DNA of 64,000 nucleotides, taken from contig CAZJGK010000002.1 of NCBI GenBank assembly GCA_964545545.1, positions 1 to 64,000 on the forward strand, read 5' to 3'. The notes below the pieces were generated by a model. It was not told the DNA's origin. It saw only the letters and a program-made list of their open reading frames with translations, and ran no database searches. This DNA comes from JAHJTW01 sp964545545 (GTDB taxonomy: Bacteria > Krumholzibacteriota > Krumholzibacteriia > LZORAL124-64-63). Positions 8,689-16,711 of the stretch are shown piece by piece. The number at the start of each line of letters is the position of its first letter. Position 1 is the stretch's first letter. Position numbers and translations under genes: made by a program.

Positions 8689-10131
8689 TCAGCGAACCAG
8701 GGTCCAGCCGCGCGCCACCCGGACGGATCCCTGTGTGGCCATGATCCGATAACTGCCCGACGGCAGGGGCCTACCGCCGTCATCAAGACCATCGCAAGCG
8801 AAAACCGCCCGGCCTTCCCCGTCGGACATCACTTCCGCCCGGCGCTGGATCCGGCCGCGCAGGTCCACCAGGACGATCGCTACCGGGACCTCCGGTCTGG
8901 TGTTGATCACCACCATTGCCCGGGGATTGCCCGGGTTGGGGAATGGAGGGGCCATCGCCATGGTGACGGCAGGCATCCCCGGCACAGGGGCGGGCACCTG
9001 ACGATCCGGCATGACCAGCATGAACGGAGGAAGGCCCGTATCCAGGACGTTTGGTGTCAGCTCAAGACCGGAGGTGAGGTCGAATACCCGCAGGCCTGCG
9101 GCGCCAACGGTCCGGTCCGAAACGATCAGCTGGTTGCCCGGAGCCAAAGCCAGATCCGCATACACGTAACCGTTGCCGGTGGCCAGAACAGACAGGGCCG
9201 AAGCGTCCAGATCCCAACTCTCGATGCTGGTGACGAATGCGGCGTCGCTGACCAGCACGTACAGCATGTCGCCTTGCTGAACAAAGCGCGTGACGTCGCC
9301 GCCCAGTTGACCCTCGGTCACCACAAACCCGAGGCTGGTCCCGGCCGTGAGGTCGATCTCCTCGATCCCGCCATCGCTCACACCGAAAGACCCCACACAA
9401 CCAACCCGGGCATGCACGGCGCTCCCGACCCCATACACTTCCAGGTCCGTGTAGGGGTCTGCGCCGACCAGGGCGATGGGCTGGATGCCGGCAAGATCAG
9501 GGTCCTGATCGATCCACGTCCGACTCACCGTATCGAACACCAGCAGGGAACCCGGCCCCGTTGGCGCATACCAGTTCGTGCTGTCCAGGAGCTGGGCCGT
9601 CACGTACAGCCGCCGGCCGACCGTGGCCATCCAGGCGGTCTCGGGCAGACCATCGGCATCGGCAAACGCCGCCGTGGAATAGCTTCCGGTCACCAGCCCC
9701 GCGTCCACATCCACCGCCAGCAGCTCGGCGCTGTCGTAACAGCTCACAAACGCGGTCCCATCGGGAGCAAACGCGATGTCCTGGGGGTTTTTACCGGCCC
9801 CGACGCTGAATTCCCGCACCAGGGCGAAGCCGTCGGCAGGATCGTAGACCTGGATGACGTTGGCGTTGCCGCGGCCCACGATGTAGACCAGACCGGCGTG
9901 ACAGCGGCCCACCGCATCACCCGGAATCGCGGCCAGATCACCGGACACGGGCCAAGGCGACGCCGTCCCGAAACTGCGGATCTGGCCGAAGGTGGAATAG
10001 TCGGTGGTGATGACCCATGCGGTGTCCTGGGCCCGAACCAGAACCGGGGTGACCAGCAAGGCAGCCGCCAGGACCAGGATGCGGCCCCGGGAACCACCAC
10101 CAAAAGATTGCCGTCCGTCACCTATGTTCAC
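8689..10131 (-). CDS. Secreted beta-propeller protein, BtuG-like candidate
   Basis: 480 residues. A signal peptide (about 1-33, ending VLVRAQ) is followed by a YncE/NHL-like propeller region (about 40-390) with repeated blades such as GNANVIQVYDPADGFALVRE, PQDIAFAPDGTAFVSCYDSA and GLRVFDLTSGLEL. The last about 85 residues form a FlgD-like/secretion-tail Ig domain: PFPNPGNPRAMVVIN ... LPSGSYRI. It directly follows the BtuB-like receptor gene (37 bp) under a cobalamin riboswitch. In Bacteroides the surface propeller BtuG binds B12 and sits on BtuB; the same role is inferred here from fold and context, not from clear sequence identity. The GTG at 10131 is chosen for GAGGG at 6 nt; the longer frame would run into the receptor gene. 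Confidence 0.72.
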   Translation of the reverse strand: MNIGDGRQSFGGGSRGRILVLAAALLVTPVLVRAQDTAWVITTDYSTFGQIRSFGTASPWPVSGDLAAIPGDAVGRCHAGLVYIVGRGNANVIQVYDPADGFALVREFSVGAGKNPQDIAFAPDGTAFVSCYDSAELLAVDVDAGLVTGSYSTAAFADADGLPETAWMATVGRRLYVTAQLLDSTNWYAPTGPGSLLVFDTVSRTWIDQDPDLAGIQPIALVGADPYTDLEVYGVGSAVHARVGCVGSFGVSDGGIEEIDLTAGTSLGFVVTEGQLGGDVTRFVQQGDMLYVLVSDAAFVTSIESWDLDASALSVLATGNGYVYADLALAPGNQLIVSDRTVGAAGLRVFDLTSGLELTPNVLDTGLPPFMLVMPDRQVPAPVPGMPAVTMAMAPPFPNPGNPRAMVVINTRPEVPVAIVLVDLRGRIQRRAEVMSDGEGRAVFACDGLDDGGRPLPSGSYRIMATQGSVRVARGWTLVR

Positions 10132-10168
10132 GCTGTACCCTCTTTCGTGTGTGCCGCCGGCACGACTC

Positions 10169-12169
10169 TCAAAACCGCACTTCCACGGTCGCATGCAAGC
10201 TGCGGCCGGGCAGCGGATAACCTTCGACATCGTAGACCTCGTTGTCGGTCAGGTTGACCGCCGCGACCGTGCAGACCAGCCGCCGTCGACGGTCGCCCGG
10301 CCGGAGACTCCATTCCAGCCCGGCCCCCACCAGGGTGCGCGCCAAGGCCCGTCCTGCCGGGGTGTTGGCGCGGTCCCGAAAATTCCCGTCCTGCCAGGCA
10401 AGGGAAACGTACGGCCGCCAGGAACCCCGACTGCGAGCCACCCGGACCCATACATCTACCGGCGGCAGATACGGCAATTCCTTGCCGTCATAGGGTTTGA
10501 GACCGCTGGTATCGCGAGCCCGCTGCCAGGTGGCATTGCCGTTCAGCTCGAACCCGGCCGTTGTCCCGGTCAGTTCCAGTTCCAGGCCCCTGGTTTCGCT
10601 GGCGCCGGCGTTGAGCGGCTTGCTGGTGCCGGGACTGTTCTGGACGTAGACGATGGTCCGCTCACCCGTGGACCTGAAGCACGTTGCCCGCAGGGTCAGC
10701 GGCCAGAAACCCGGTTGCCAGGATAAACCCGCCGCCAGCGAAGTGATCTCCTCGGACTTCAGGTCACGGTTGCCGGCCAACCCCCCGCGATGACCGAACA
10801 ATTCGACCCAGGAGGGTTGACGCGCCGACCGCGAAAGCTGGGTGCTCAGGAATAGTTCGCCGCTGATCAGTTCCCCCACCGCAACCACCGACGGCGAGAT
10901 ATCCCGCTCCACATGAGGCGCGCCCTCCTGGGTGTCCAGGTAATAAAATGGGGGCAAGGGCGGGAAATCATCGCGGCTGCGACGCCAACGCCAACCGGGG
11001 GTGATCTGGATGCGGTCGGCGGCCAGACCCAGGTTCCCCTCGGCAAACATGGTCCAGGTATCACGGGTCCGCAGGGGATTGACGAGGGTGCCGTAGTCTT
11101 GCCGGAAATCCTGCCGGCGCCACTGGATTCCCGCCGTGGCCGCCACATGAGACAAACGCCCCCCTGGCCGCTCCACCATGACCGAGGTCGAGGTCAAGCG
11201 CAGGTCAAGACTCCGGGACACCGAATGGACCGTGCCCTGGAATCCGACCAGAACTTCCCCCCGACGGTCAAAAAGGGATTCCTCGTCCCGGCGGGCCGAC
11301 ATATCCCAGGCCAGCAGCCCTTCCCTCCATTTGCAGGACATCCGGCCATCCCGGGAATCCAGCCTGACGGAGGCCTCGGTGGTCGGCGCCCCCATGGGTC
11401 CCGGCCGGCCTCCGCTGCGGTGATATGCGCCCAGGGCGGCCCTCAGGTCCCAGTCCCCTGGTGACCAACCCCCGGTTGCCCACAGCCCCCGGTCCGTCCA
11501 CTGGGCGTTGCGGCGCACCGCCACGGTGTCGTCATCGGTGCGCGTGAAAGTCTGTTGGTGATCGTTGTAGGTGTAATCGTTGTCGATGCTGCGGGCGTGA
11601 GCCACAATCATCAAATCAGGACCGTTTCCGAGCTGGCCCGTACCCCAGGCCAGGCGGGCGCCACGGTCGCCGAAAGAGCCGGTCTGACCGCTGATCTGCA
11701 GGCCCCGCATGCCCTTGTCGGTCACCAGATTGATCGCTCCGGCCCCGGCGCCGCCACCCAGTCGGGCGGGCACCAGCCCCCGGTAGACATCCGCCCGGCG
11801 CAATCGTTCCAGCGGCAAGCGGGTCAGGTCGAACAGGCCGGTCTCGGCATCATCCAGAGCCAACCCGTCAACCAGGATGCGCACCTGCGCGGGTCCGGAG
11901 CCCCTCAGGGAAGGCGCCGCCCCCGCGCCCGAGCCCCCAAAGCGGCGGAACTGGAGTCCCGCCACCGTGGCCAAGCAGGAGGCCAGGTCCCCCGCGCCTA
12001 CCCGGTCCCGCAAATCGACACGTGTGACCAATCCCGAGCCCTGGGGCAGATATGGGTCCACACCCCTGCCGGTGACCACCAGCGTATCCTGCAACGCGAC
12101 TGTTCCGGCTTTGACGGCCGCGGCCGTCAGACAGCACAAGAACACGCACCCGATGGTTGCGCGGCACAT
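10169..12169 (-). CDS. btuB: TonB-dependent receptor, BtuB-like (cobalamin)
   Basis: 666 residues. Signal peptide (1-22), then a plug domain from about residue 30 (DTLVVTGRGVDPYL resembles a TonB box region; LRGSGPAQVRILVDGLALDD and VYRGLVPARLGGGAGAGAIN are plug motifs). A 22-strand barrel ends in ...SLHATVEVRF with terminal Phe. The substrate is inferred from the cobalamin riboswitch just upstream and the adenosyltransferase downstream. The ATG at 12169 has GAGGG close upstream; the open frame continues into the riboswitch but that part is not coding. Somewhat longer than E. coli BtuB (614). Confidence 0.88.
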   Translation of the reverse strand: MCRATIGCVFLCCLTAAAVKAGTVALQDTLVVTGRGVDPYLPQGSGLVTRVDLRDRVGAGDLASCLATVAGLQFRRFGGSGAGAAPSLRGSGPAQVRILVDGLALDDAETGLFDLTRLPLERLRRADVYRGLVPARLGGGAGAGAINLVTDKGMRGLQISGQTGSFGDRGARLAWGTGQLGNGPDLMIVAHARSIDNDYTYNDHQQTFTRTDDDTVAVRRNAQWTDRGLWATGGWSPGDWDLRAALGAYHRSGGRPGPMGAPTTEASVRLDSRDGRMSCKWREGLLAWDMSARRDEESLFDRRGEVLVGFQGTVHSVSRSLDLRLTSTSVMVERPGGRLSHVAATAGIQWRRQDFRQDYGTLVNPLRTRDTWTMFAEGNLGLAADRIQITPGWRWRRSRDDFPPLPPFYYLDTQEGAPHVERDISPSVVAVGELISGELFLSTQLSRSARQPSWVELFGHRGGLAGNRDLKSEEITSLAAGLSWQPGFWPLTLRATCFRSTGERTIVYVQNSPGTSKPLNAGASETRGLELELTGTTAGFELNGNATWQRARDTSGLKPYDGKELPYLPPVDVWVRVARSRGSWRPYVSLAWQDGNFRDRANTPAGRALARTLVGAGLEWSLRPGDRRRRLVCTVAAVNLTDNEVYDVEGYPLPGRSLHATVEVRF

Positions 12170-12171
12170 AA

Positions 12172-12204
12172 CCCTCGAAAAATCCGGTAATCCCCTGCCG
12201 GGAT
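12172..12204 (-). terminator. Possible riboswitch expression-platform terminator
   Basis: Between the aptamer and the btuB start, the minus strand can fold a short GC stem (TCCCGG with CCGGA, one bulge) followed at once by TTTTT, 8-12 nt before the ribosome-binding site. This would suit transcription termination when cobalamin is bound. The stem is short, so a translational mechanism through the nearby SD sequence is equally possible. Confidence 0.35.
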
Positions 12205-12240
12205 GACACGCCAAAGCCCAACCTCGCCCGCGAAGGTGGT

Positions 12241-12416
12241 GGCAGGCCTGACATCGGTCTCCTGGCTTGCGGGTCTTTCTACTCCCTGCGCCTTCCCAGC
12301 TGCTTGACACGCATGATCGGTGCCGAGACCGCCAGTGGCTATTGCAGGTTTCGTCTCCGCTTACAGTGGCGGGGCCGCGCCGGAATTTCACCGGACTTCC
12401 GCTGATGAACAGGCCA
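12241..12416 (-). ncRNA. Cobalamin (B12) riboswitch
   Basis: On the minus strand the region shows the conserved cobalamin aptamer elements in order: P1 arm GGCCTG, a GGTGAAATTCCGG segment, the core GCCACTGTAAGCGGAG, a second GCCACTGGCGG, and the 3' box AAGCCAGGAGACCGATGTC followed by the closing P1 arm CAGGCC. The class-defining B12 box (AGCCAGGAGACC) is intact. It lies 72 nt upstream of the BtuB-like start and should switch off the unit at 12169-6504 when cobalamin is plentiful. Confidence 0.95.
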
Positions 12417-12459
12417 CGATTAGGAATGATCCCCGGCCGCCGGCGCCCGGGAGAGCAGG

Positions 12460-12488
12460 ACCTTAACCCGAAGGATAATCCCTGTCAA
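12460..12488 (-). promoter_or_regulatory. Candidate promoter for the riboswitch transcript
   Basis: A perfect -35 TTGACA (12483-12488) lies 17 nt from a weak -10 TAAGGT (12460-12465). It is placed at the very end of the dus gene and about 40 nt before the riboswitch, so the RNA would start just ahead of the aptamer. The -10 matches only half of the consensus. Confidence 0.4.
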
Positions 12489-13500
12489 GAATACGCCGCC
12501 AGATGAGCTCATGATCCCCCTGGTCACTGCTGCCCAGCAGCAAAAGCTCCGGTTCATCCGGGGGATTGGGATTCCTGGCCTGGAGCAGGGAATTCGGCGC
12601 CAGGCGGTGAAAATCATCCTCCGTCCAGGGATGGAATCGGTTCCAGAATCCCAGATGCCAGAGGAAAAATCTTTTCACCCGCGTCAGACCCTTCTCGTCG
12701 TCCCCGAAATGTTCGCCGGCCAATTCGAAGTAGCGCCGCATCATGGCCCACCGCGCGGGAACATCTGGATCCAGGGGCTGTCCCTGTTTCAATTCACGGA
12801 ACAGCCACGGCTTGATCAAGGCGCCCCGGGCCACCAGAAACGACTCCACCCGTGTTTCGGCGCGGTGTTTCTCCAGATCCCAGCAGGTCAGGATGTCGCC
12901 ATTGCCGATCACCGGCACCTCCACGGCCTCCGCGACCTCATTGATGATCGACCAATCTGCGCTTAAACGGTACCGCTGGTTTCGCGTCCGCCCATGCACA
13001 CAGACCGCATCGGCTCCGGCATCCTGGGCCAGGCGAGCCACTTTGACGCCGTTGATTTCCTGCTGGGAATAACCGGATCGAATCTTGACCGACAGGGGCA
13101 GGTCGACAGCCTCGCGGACCGCGCCAACTACTGCGGCCAGTTTTCCCGGCCGGCGCATCATGGCCGCGCCCGCCCCTTTGCGCACCACCAGATCGATGGG
13201 ACAGCCGAAGTTCAAATCGATGAAGCAGGCCCCGGCCTCGGCGGCAATCACGGCGGCTTCAGCAACCACCTCGGGTCGCTTGCCGGTCAACTGGACCCCG
13301 AAGTCCGCCTCCGATTCATGGTGACGCAGCAAGGGTCCCTCGCCACCCTTGACCAGCTTGTGGGCCAGGATCATTTCGCTGCAGGTGCGAACGGCCCCGT
13401 ACTCCCGGCAGAGACGGCGGTAGGGAAGGTTGCCGCCCGTCGCCATGGGAGCCATGGCGACGATGCGGCGGAAGAAATCCCGGCGGGAAGAAAGAGTCAC
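12463..13500 (-). CDS. tRNA-dihydrouridine synthase
   Basis: FMN enzyme reducing uridines in tRNA. 345 residues with the Dus barrel: MAPMATGGNLPYRRL near the N-terminus, QLTGKRPE, and the catalytic Cys100 in DLNFGCPID. Then come KIRSG, CVHGRTRNQRYR and VPVIGNGDI (FMN-binding), and a helical C-terminal domain. It reads GNLP where most Dus have GVTD. Closest by pattern to DusC/Dus-like proteins; the tRNA position cannot be told. The GTG start at 13500 is 3 nt after the upstream stop, implying coupling with the ferritin-like gene; the SD is weak. Confidence 0.9.
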   Translation of the reverse strand: MTLSSRRDFFRRIVAMAPMATGGNLPYRRLCREYGAVRTCSEMILAHKLVKGGEGPLLRHHESEADFGVQLTGKRPEVVAEAAVIAAEAGACFIDLNFGCPIDLVVRKGAGAAMMRRPGKLAAVVGAVREAVDLPLSVKIRSGYSQQEINGVKVARLAQDAGADAVCVHGRTRNQRYRLSADWSIINEVAEAVEVPVIGNGDILTCWDLEKHRAETRVESFLVARGALIKPWLFRELKQGQPLDPDVPARWAMMRRYFELAGEHFGDDEKGLTRVKRFFLWHLGFWNRFHPWTEDDFHRLAPNSLLQARNPNPPDEPELLLLGSSDQGDHELIWRRILDRDYPSG

Positions 13501-13503
13501 GAG

Positions 13504-14037
13504 TTAGCCGCCATCAAGCATGGCGTTCCCATCGAAGTCCTCAAAAGATTCGGGATCGGACATGAATTCATAGGTGTTCTTCAGCAGTCGGTAATGGTTC
13601 TGCTCCTCCTCGGCCAGGTGCAGGAACAGTTCCTTGCCCCGGACGGAAGCCACCGCCGCCGCTGCGTCGGCATACATATGATACCCGCGCCGTTCCACAT
13701 CCATGGCACCCTTGATGATTTCCAGCTCCTCCAGCTGGAAGTCATAGGGATCATGGGCATCGGCAAGGGCGCCCTCGAAAATGGCCCGCACGTTGGTGAC
13801 ATGATCTTCGTCAACTTCGGGCAGGATATCCATGGTGCCTTCCCGCATCAGGTCTTCGCGGATCTTCAACAAGTGGGCCTTATGTCCGGCCTCGTCCTTG
13901 GCCAGGCTGTTGAAGAGATTGCGTTCAAGAGATGAAGGTGCATTTTGGGCACGGTCCTGGAAAAAAGCCATGCCCTCCTCTTCGAAAGTGATAGCCTTTT
14001 CAAGGATTTCCAGACTCAGTTTAACATCGTCCGCCAT
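13504..14037 (-). CDS. Rubrerythrin/ferritin-like diiron protein
   Basis: 177 residues, all-helical, with two diiron-type half motifs. The first helix pair has AITFEEEGMAFFQDRA and LAKDEAGHKAHLLKI (E-x2-H spacing); the second has IIKGAMDVERRGYHMYADA and LFLHLAEEEQNHYRLL. No rubredoxin Cys pairs are present, so it is a 'ferritin-like domain' protein rather than full rubrerythrin. Likely role: peroxide reduction or iron handling (inference). The ATG at 14037 has a strong GGGGAGG. It shares a short junction with dus downstream. Confidence 0.85.
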   Translation of the reverse strand: MADDVKLSLEILEKAITFEEEGMAFFQDRAQNAPSSLERNLFNSLAKDEAGHKAHLLKIREDLMREGTMDILPEVDEDHVTNVRAIFEGALADAHDPYDFQLEELEIIKGAMDVERRGYHMYADAAAAVASVRGKELFLHLAEEEQNHYRLLKNTYEFMSDPESFEDFDGNAMLDGG

Positions 14038-14339
14038 GACTGCCTCCCCGGGGAATAGCGCTGGATAATGGTAACCAAAAACGGGGAGCACAAATTTGTG
14101 CCCGACACCGATCCCCGACAATGTAAACTCCCCGCCGTGGATTGCCAAAATATGGCTTTTATTCCGACTGACTATTGCATTGGCAAGGTTGGCCTGTTAA
14201 CGTTCCAACCGTTCATGCACAACCCGACCACCCATTTAAATCCCCCTGTTTCAATGGGTATTAACGCAAGGGGCTGCGACCGCACCCCCCAATACGGGTA
14301 GGGGAATTACCGGATTCAAACAGACCGAAGGAGAGTGTC
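14038..14339. promoter_or_regulatory. Divergent promoter region with a symmetric operator-like site
   Basis: About 300 bp without a gene between the ferritin-like gene (-) and citrate synthase (+). It holds a 24-bp dyad at 14187-14210: outer arms GGTTGG and CCAACC share a centre with an inner GTTAAC palindrome, 18 of 24 bases being symmetric. This suits binding by a dimeric regulator. I see no convincing -35/-10 pair. Confidence 0.4.
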
Positions 14340-15614
14340 ATGGCCAAACTCCAGAACTCACTAGCCAAAAAGATCCCCGTCTGGCGTGAAGAAATCAGCA
14401 CCATCGTGAAGAAACACGGGGATCAGAAGATCAGTGATGTGACCATCCAGCAGGCCTACGGCGGCATGCGGGGTGTCAAAGGCATGATCTGTGACACCTC
14501 CGAAGTACCCCCCGACCACGGTCTTTTGGTGCGGGGAACCCCCATCGGCCAGCTGACTGACAAGACCCCCGAGGACATCTTCTACCTGCTGTGCACCGGG
14601 GAATTGCCCAGCGCTCGCGACCGCAAAGACCTGACCGAAGACCTCGCCTCGCGCGCCAAGGTCCCGGCCTATGTGTGGAAGGTGCTGGAAGCCATGCCGT
14701 CCAACTCCCATCCCATGTGCATGCTTGATACGGCCATCCTATGCATGCAGCGCGAGAGCAAGTTCGCCAAGGCCTACGCCGACGGCATGAGCAAAATGGA
14801 CTACTGGAAGCCCACCTTGGAAGACAGTCTCGATCTGCTGGGCAAGATTCCCGCCATCGCGGCCGGTGTCTACCGCATGCGGTTCAAGAAGGGCAACCGG
14901 ATCAGCCCCAAGAAGGGCCTGACCTGGGCCGAGAACTATGCCCACATGCTGGGCATTCCCGACAAGAGCGGGGAATTCGCCGACTGCATGCGCCTGTATC
15001 TGGTTCTGCACTGCGACCACGAGGGCGGCAACGTTTCGGCTCATGCCTGCCATTTGGTGGGATCGGCCCTGAGCGATCCCTACTACTCGGTCTCCGCGGG
15101 CCTGAACGGCCTAGCCGGTCCCCTGCACGGCCTGGCCAACCAAGAATGCCTGAAGTGGGTGCTGGAGCTCAAGAAGAAGTTCAACGGAGTGCCCAGCGAC
15201 GCCGAGTTGACCCAGTTCGCCTGGGACACCTTGAACAGCGGCAAGGTCATCCCGGGTTACGGCCACGCCGTTCTGCGGGTGACCGACCCCCGGTACGAGG
15301 CCTTCCGGGCCTTCGGCATGGCCCACTTCCCCCATGACCCGGTGATGGAACTGGTCAACAAGATCTTCAACATCGTGCCCGGCGTCTTGAAGGCACACGG
15401 CAAGGCCAAAAACCCCTGGCCCAATGTGGACGCCGGCAGCGGCGCCCTGTTGAACCATTACGGGATGAAGGAATTCTCCTACTACACCGTGCTGTTCTCG
15501 GTCTCCCGTGCCATGGGTATGCTGAGCCAGATGGTCATCGACCGCGCCATGGGCTCGCCCATCGAGCGGCCCAAGAGCGTCCCGACCAAGTGGATCAAAG
15601 CCCAGATCAAGTAG
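14340..15614 (+). CDS. gltA: Citrate synthase, mitochondrial-like type
   Basis: Condenses acetyl-CoA and oxaloacetate. 424 residues. Catalytic residues are visible: His263 in GPLHGLANQE, His309 in VIPGYGHAVLR, Asp364 in WPNVDAGSG. The block HCDHEGGNVSAHACHLVGSA is nearly identical to the animal mitochondrial enzyme, unlike E. coli GltA. Such eukaryote-like enzymes are known in Geobacter. The ATG at 14340 is preceded by GGAGAG. A single-gene unit closed by a terminator at 15649. Feeds on acetyl-CoA from the PDH encoded at 44.6 kb. Confidence 0.95.
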   Translation: MAKLQNSLAKKIPVWREEISTIVKKHGDQKISDVTIQQAYGGMRGVKGMICDTSEVPPDHGLLVRGTPIGQLTDKTPEDIFYLLCTGELPSARDRKDLTEDLASRAKVPAYVWKVLEAMPSNSHPMCMLDTAILCMQRESKFAKAYADGMSKMDYWKPTLEDSLDLLGKIPAIAAGVYRMRFKKGNRISPKKGLTWAENYAHMLGIPDKSGEFADCMRLYLVLHCDHEGGNVSAHACHLVGSALSDPYYSVSAGLNGLAGPLHGLANQECLKWVLELKKKFNGVPSDAELTQFAWDTLNSGKVIPGYGHAVLRVTDPRYEAFRAFGMAHFPHDPVMELVNKIFNIVPGVLKAHGKAKNPWPNVDAGSGALLNHYGMKEFSYYTVLFSVSRAMGMLSQMVIDRAMGSPIERPKSVPTKWIKAQIK

Positions 15615-15648
15615 TCCCCAATCGGTCTTGTGGCCGACTTTCCTGAGC

Positions 15649-15681
15649 AGCGCCCCCGGTATCCCACCGGGGGCGCTTTTT
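15649..15681 (+). terminator. Rho-independent terminator of citrate synthase
   Basis: A perfect 12-bp GC-rich stem (15649-15660 with 15666-15677), 5-nt loop, followed by a run of five T. Placed 35 nt after the citrate synthase stop. Confidence 0.92.
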
Positions 15682-15770
15682 CTGGCCGAACTCCTGGGTG
15701 CGAATTTTCAGGATCATTATTATCCTGTTAAGAACATTCCACGAATTCCTTCTCCCAAAGGGGGGCCCCC

Positions 15771-16658
15771 ATGCCGCTTGCCGTATCCCAGGACATTCTC
15801 GACCGCGCCGCCCGGGGCGATATCGATCCCGCCTCCGCCCAGGATTTCACCCGTTTCGTCGCGAGTTGCAATCAGGATCTCATGACCCATCCCGTCATCA
15901 TCGACAACCGCTTCTGCCGGTGGTTCGCCGCGGGAAAGGCGGACCGTGAAGTGGTCACTCATTTCGTGGTCCAGTTCTCGGTCTTTTCCAACCTTTTTCT
16001 CGTGGCGCAGCTGTTGAAAACCATCAACGCCGGCAGTCTCGAAGGGATGCGCGCCTCCAAGGAGATCCTGGCCAACGAGATCGGCGTGATCTTCAACAAG
16101 CCCGGCGCCACCGCGCATCAGGTCGTCGATTCCGAACGGGAAGGCGACCCTGCGATCGTATCCACCGAGGGCTCGGTCGACGGAGGAACCTTTCGCTTCC
16201 GCGCGGCCCATTTCGAATGGTTGCTGAAAATGGGAGCGGTCCTGGGCCTGGGCTTCAACGACATGGGCAAACGTCGGCACGGGTCCCCCGCCACCTTGTT
16301 CTTCTGTGACCAGCTGGCGAAGAACTACGGCAACGAGGACCCCAACATCGCTGAAGGCGCCAGCTTCGCCGTCGAAAACTGGGCCGCGGCCGGATTCTGG
16401 AAACAGCTGGTGGCCGGGCTGGATACTTTTCGCACCCGCGAAGATCTCGACCTGCCCCTGGCCTTCTTCACCTGGCACGACAAGATCGAGGATCAGCACG
16501 CCGGTCACGTCATGGACGAACTGGAGGAGTTGTTTTTTGCTCCCGGTTTCGATGCGGAAAAATTCATGGCAGGTGGTAAGCGGATGCTTGACGGTGTTCA
16601 GGCATTCTGGGTCGGGCTGGACCAGTTCCGTATCGCGGCCGCCCATGATGCACCATGA
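15771..16658 (+). CDS. Probable heme-oxygenase-like diiron (HDO) protein
   Basis: 295 residues, predicted all-helical. The sequence order fits the heme-oxygenase-like diiron oxidase/oxygenase superfamily. A Glu in ILANEIGVIF and a His in FRAAHFEWLLKMG come first, then a Glu in SFAVENWAAAGFWKQL, then HDKIEDQH, which gives the H-x3-(D/E)-x2-H ligand pattern. All six expected ligand positions can be filled. Family members do oxidative chemistry on small molecules (CADD, SznF, UndA); the substrate here is unknown. The start at 15771 follows a G-rich SD. It stands alone between citrate synthase (terminated) and a convergent gene. Confidence 0.6.
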   Translation: MPLAVSQDILDRAARGDIDPASAQDFTRFVASCNQDLMTHPVIIDNRFCRWFAAGKADREVVTHFVVQFSVFSNLFLVAQLLKTINAGSLEGMRASKEILANEIGVIFNKPGATAHQVVDSEREGDPAIVSTEGSVDGGTFRFRAAHFEWLLKMGAVLGLGFNDMGKRRHGSPATLFFCDQLAKNYGNEDPNIAEGASFAVENWAAAGFWKQLVAGLDTFRTREDLDLPLAFFTWHDKIEDQHAGHVMDELEELFFAPGFDAEKFMAGGKRMLDGVQAFWVGLDQFRIAAAHDAP

Positions 16659-16711
16659 CGTCCGGCGACCTCAGCCAGGTCTGATACGACCGGCGCAGGC
16701 TGTCCGGTATC

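Noticed and set aside
8677..10257. Plus-strand frame opposite the propeller gene, and a similar one at 39818-41317 opposite the subtilisin
   Set aside because: Low-complexity shadow translations; the minus-strand genes have signal peptides, domains and ribosome-binding sites.
14068..14301. 77-codon plus-strand frame between the ferritin-like and citrate synthase genes
   Set aside because: No ribosome-binding site and no protein-like pattern; the region reads as regulatory DNA.
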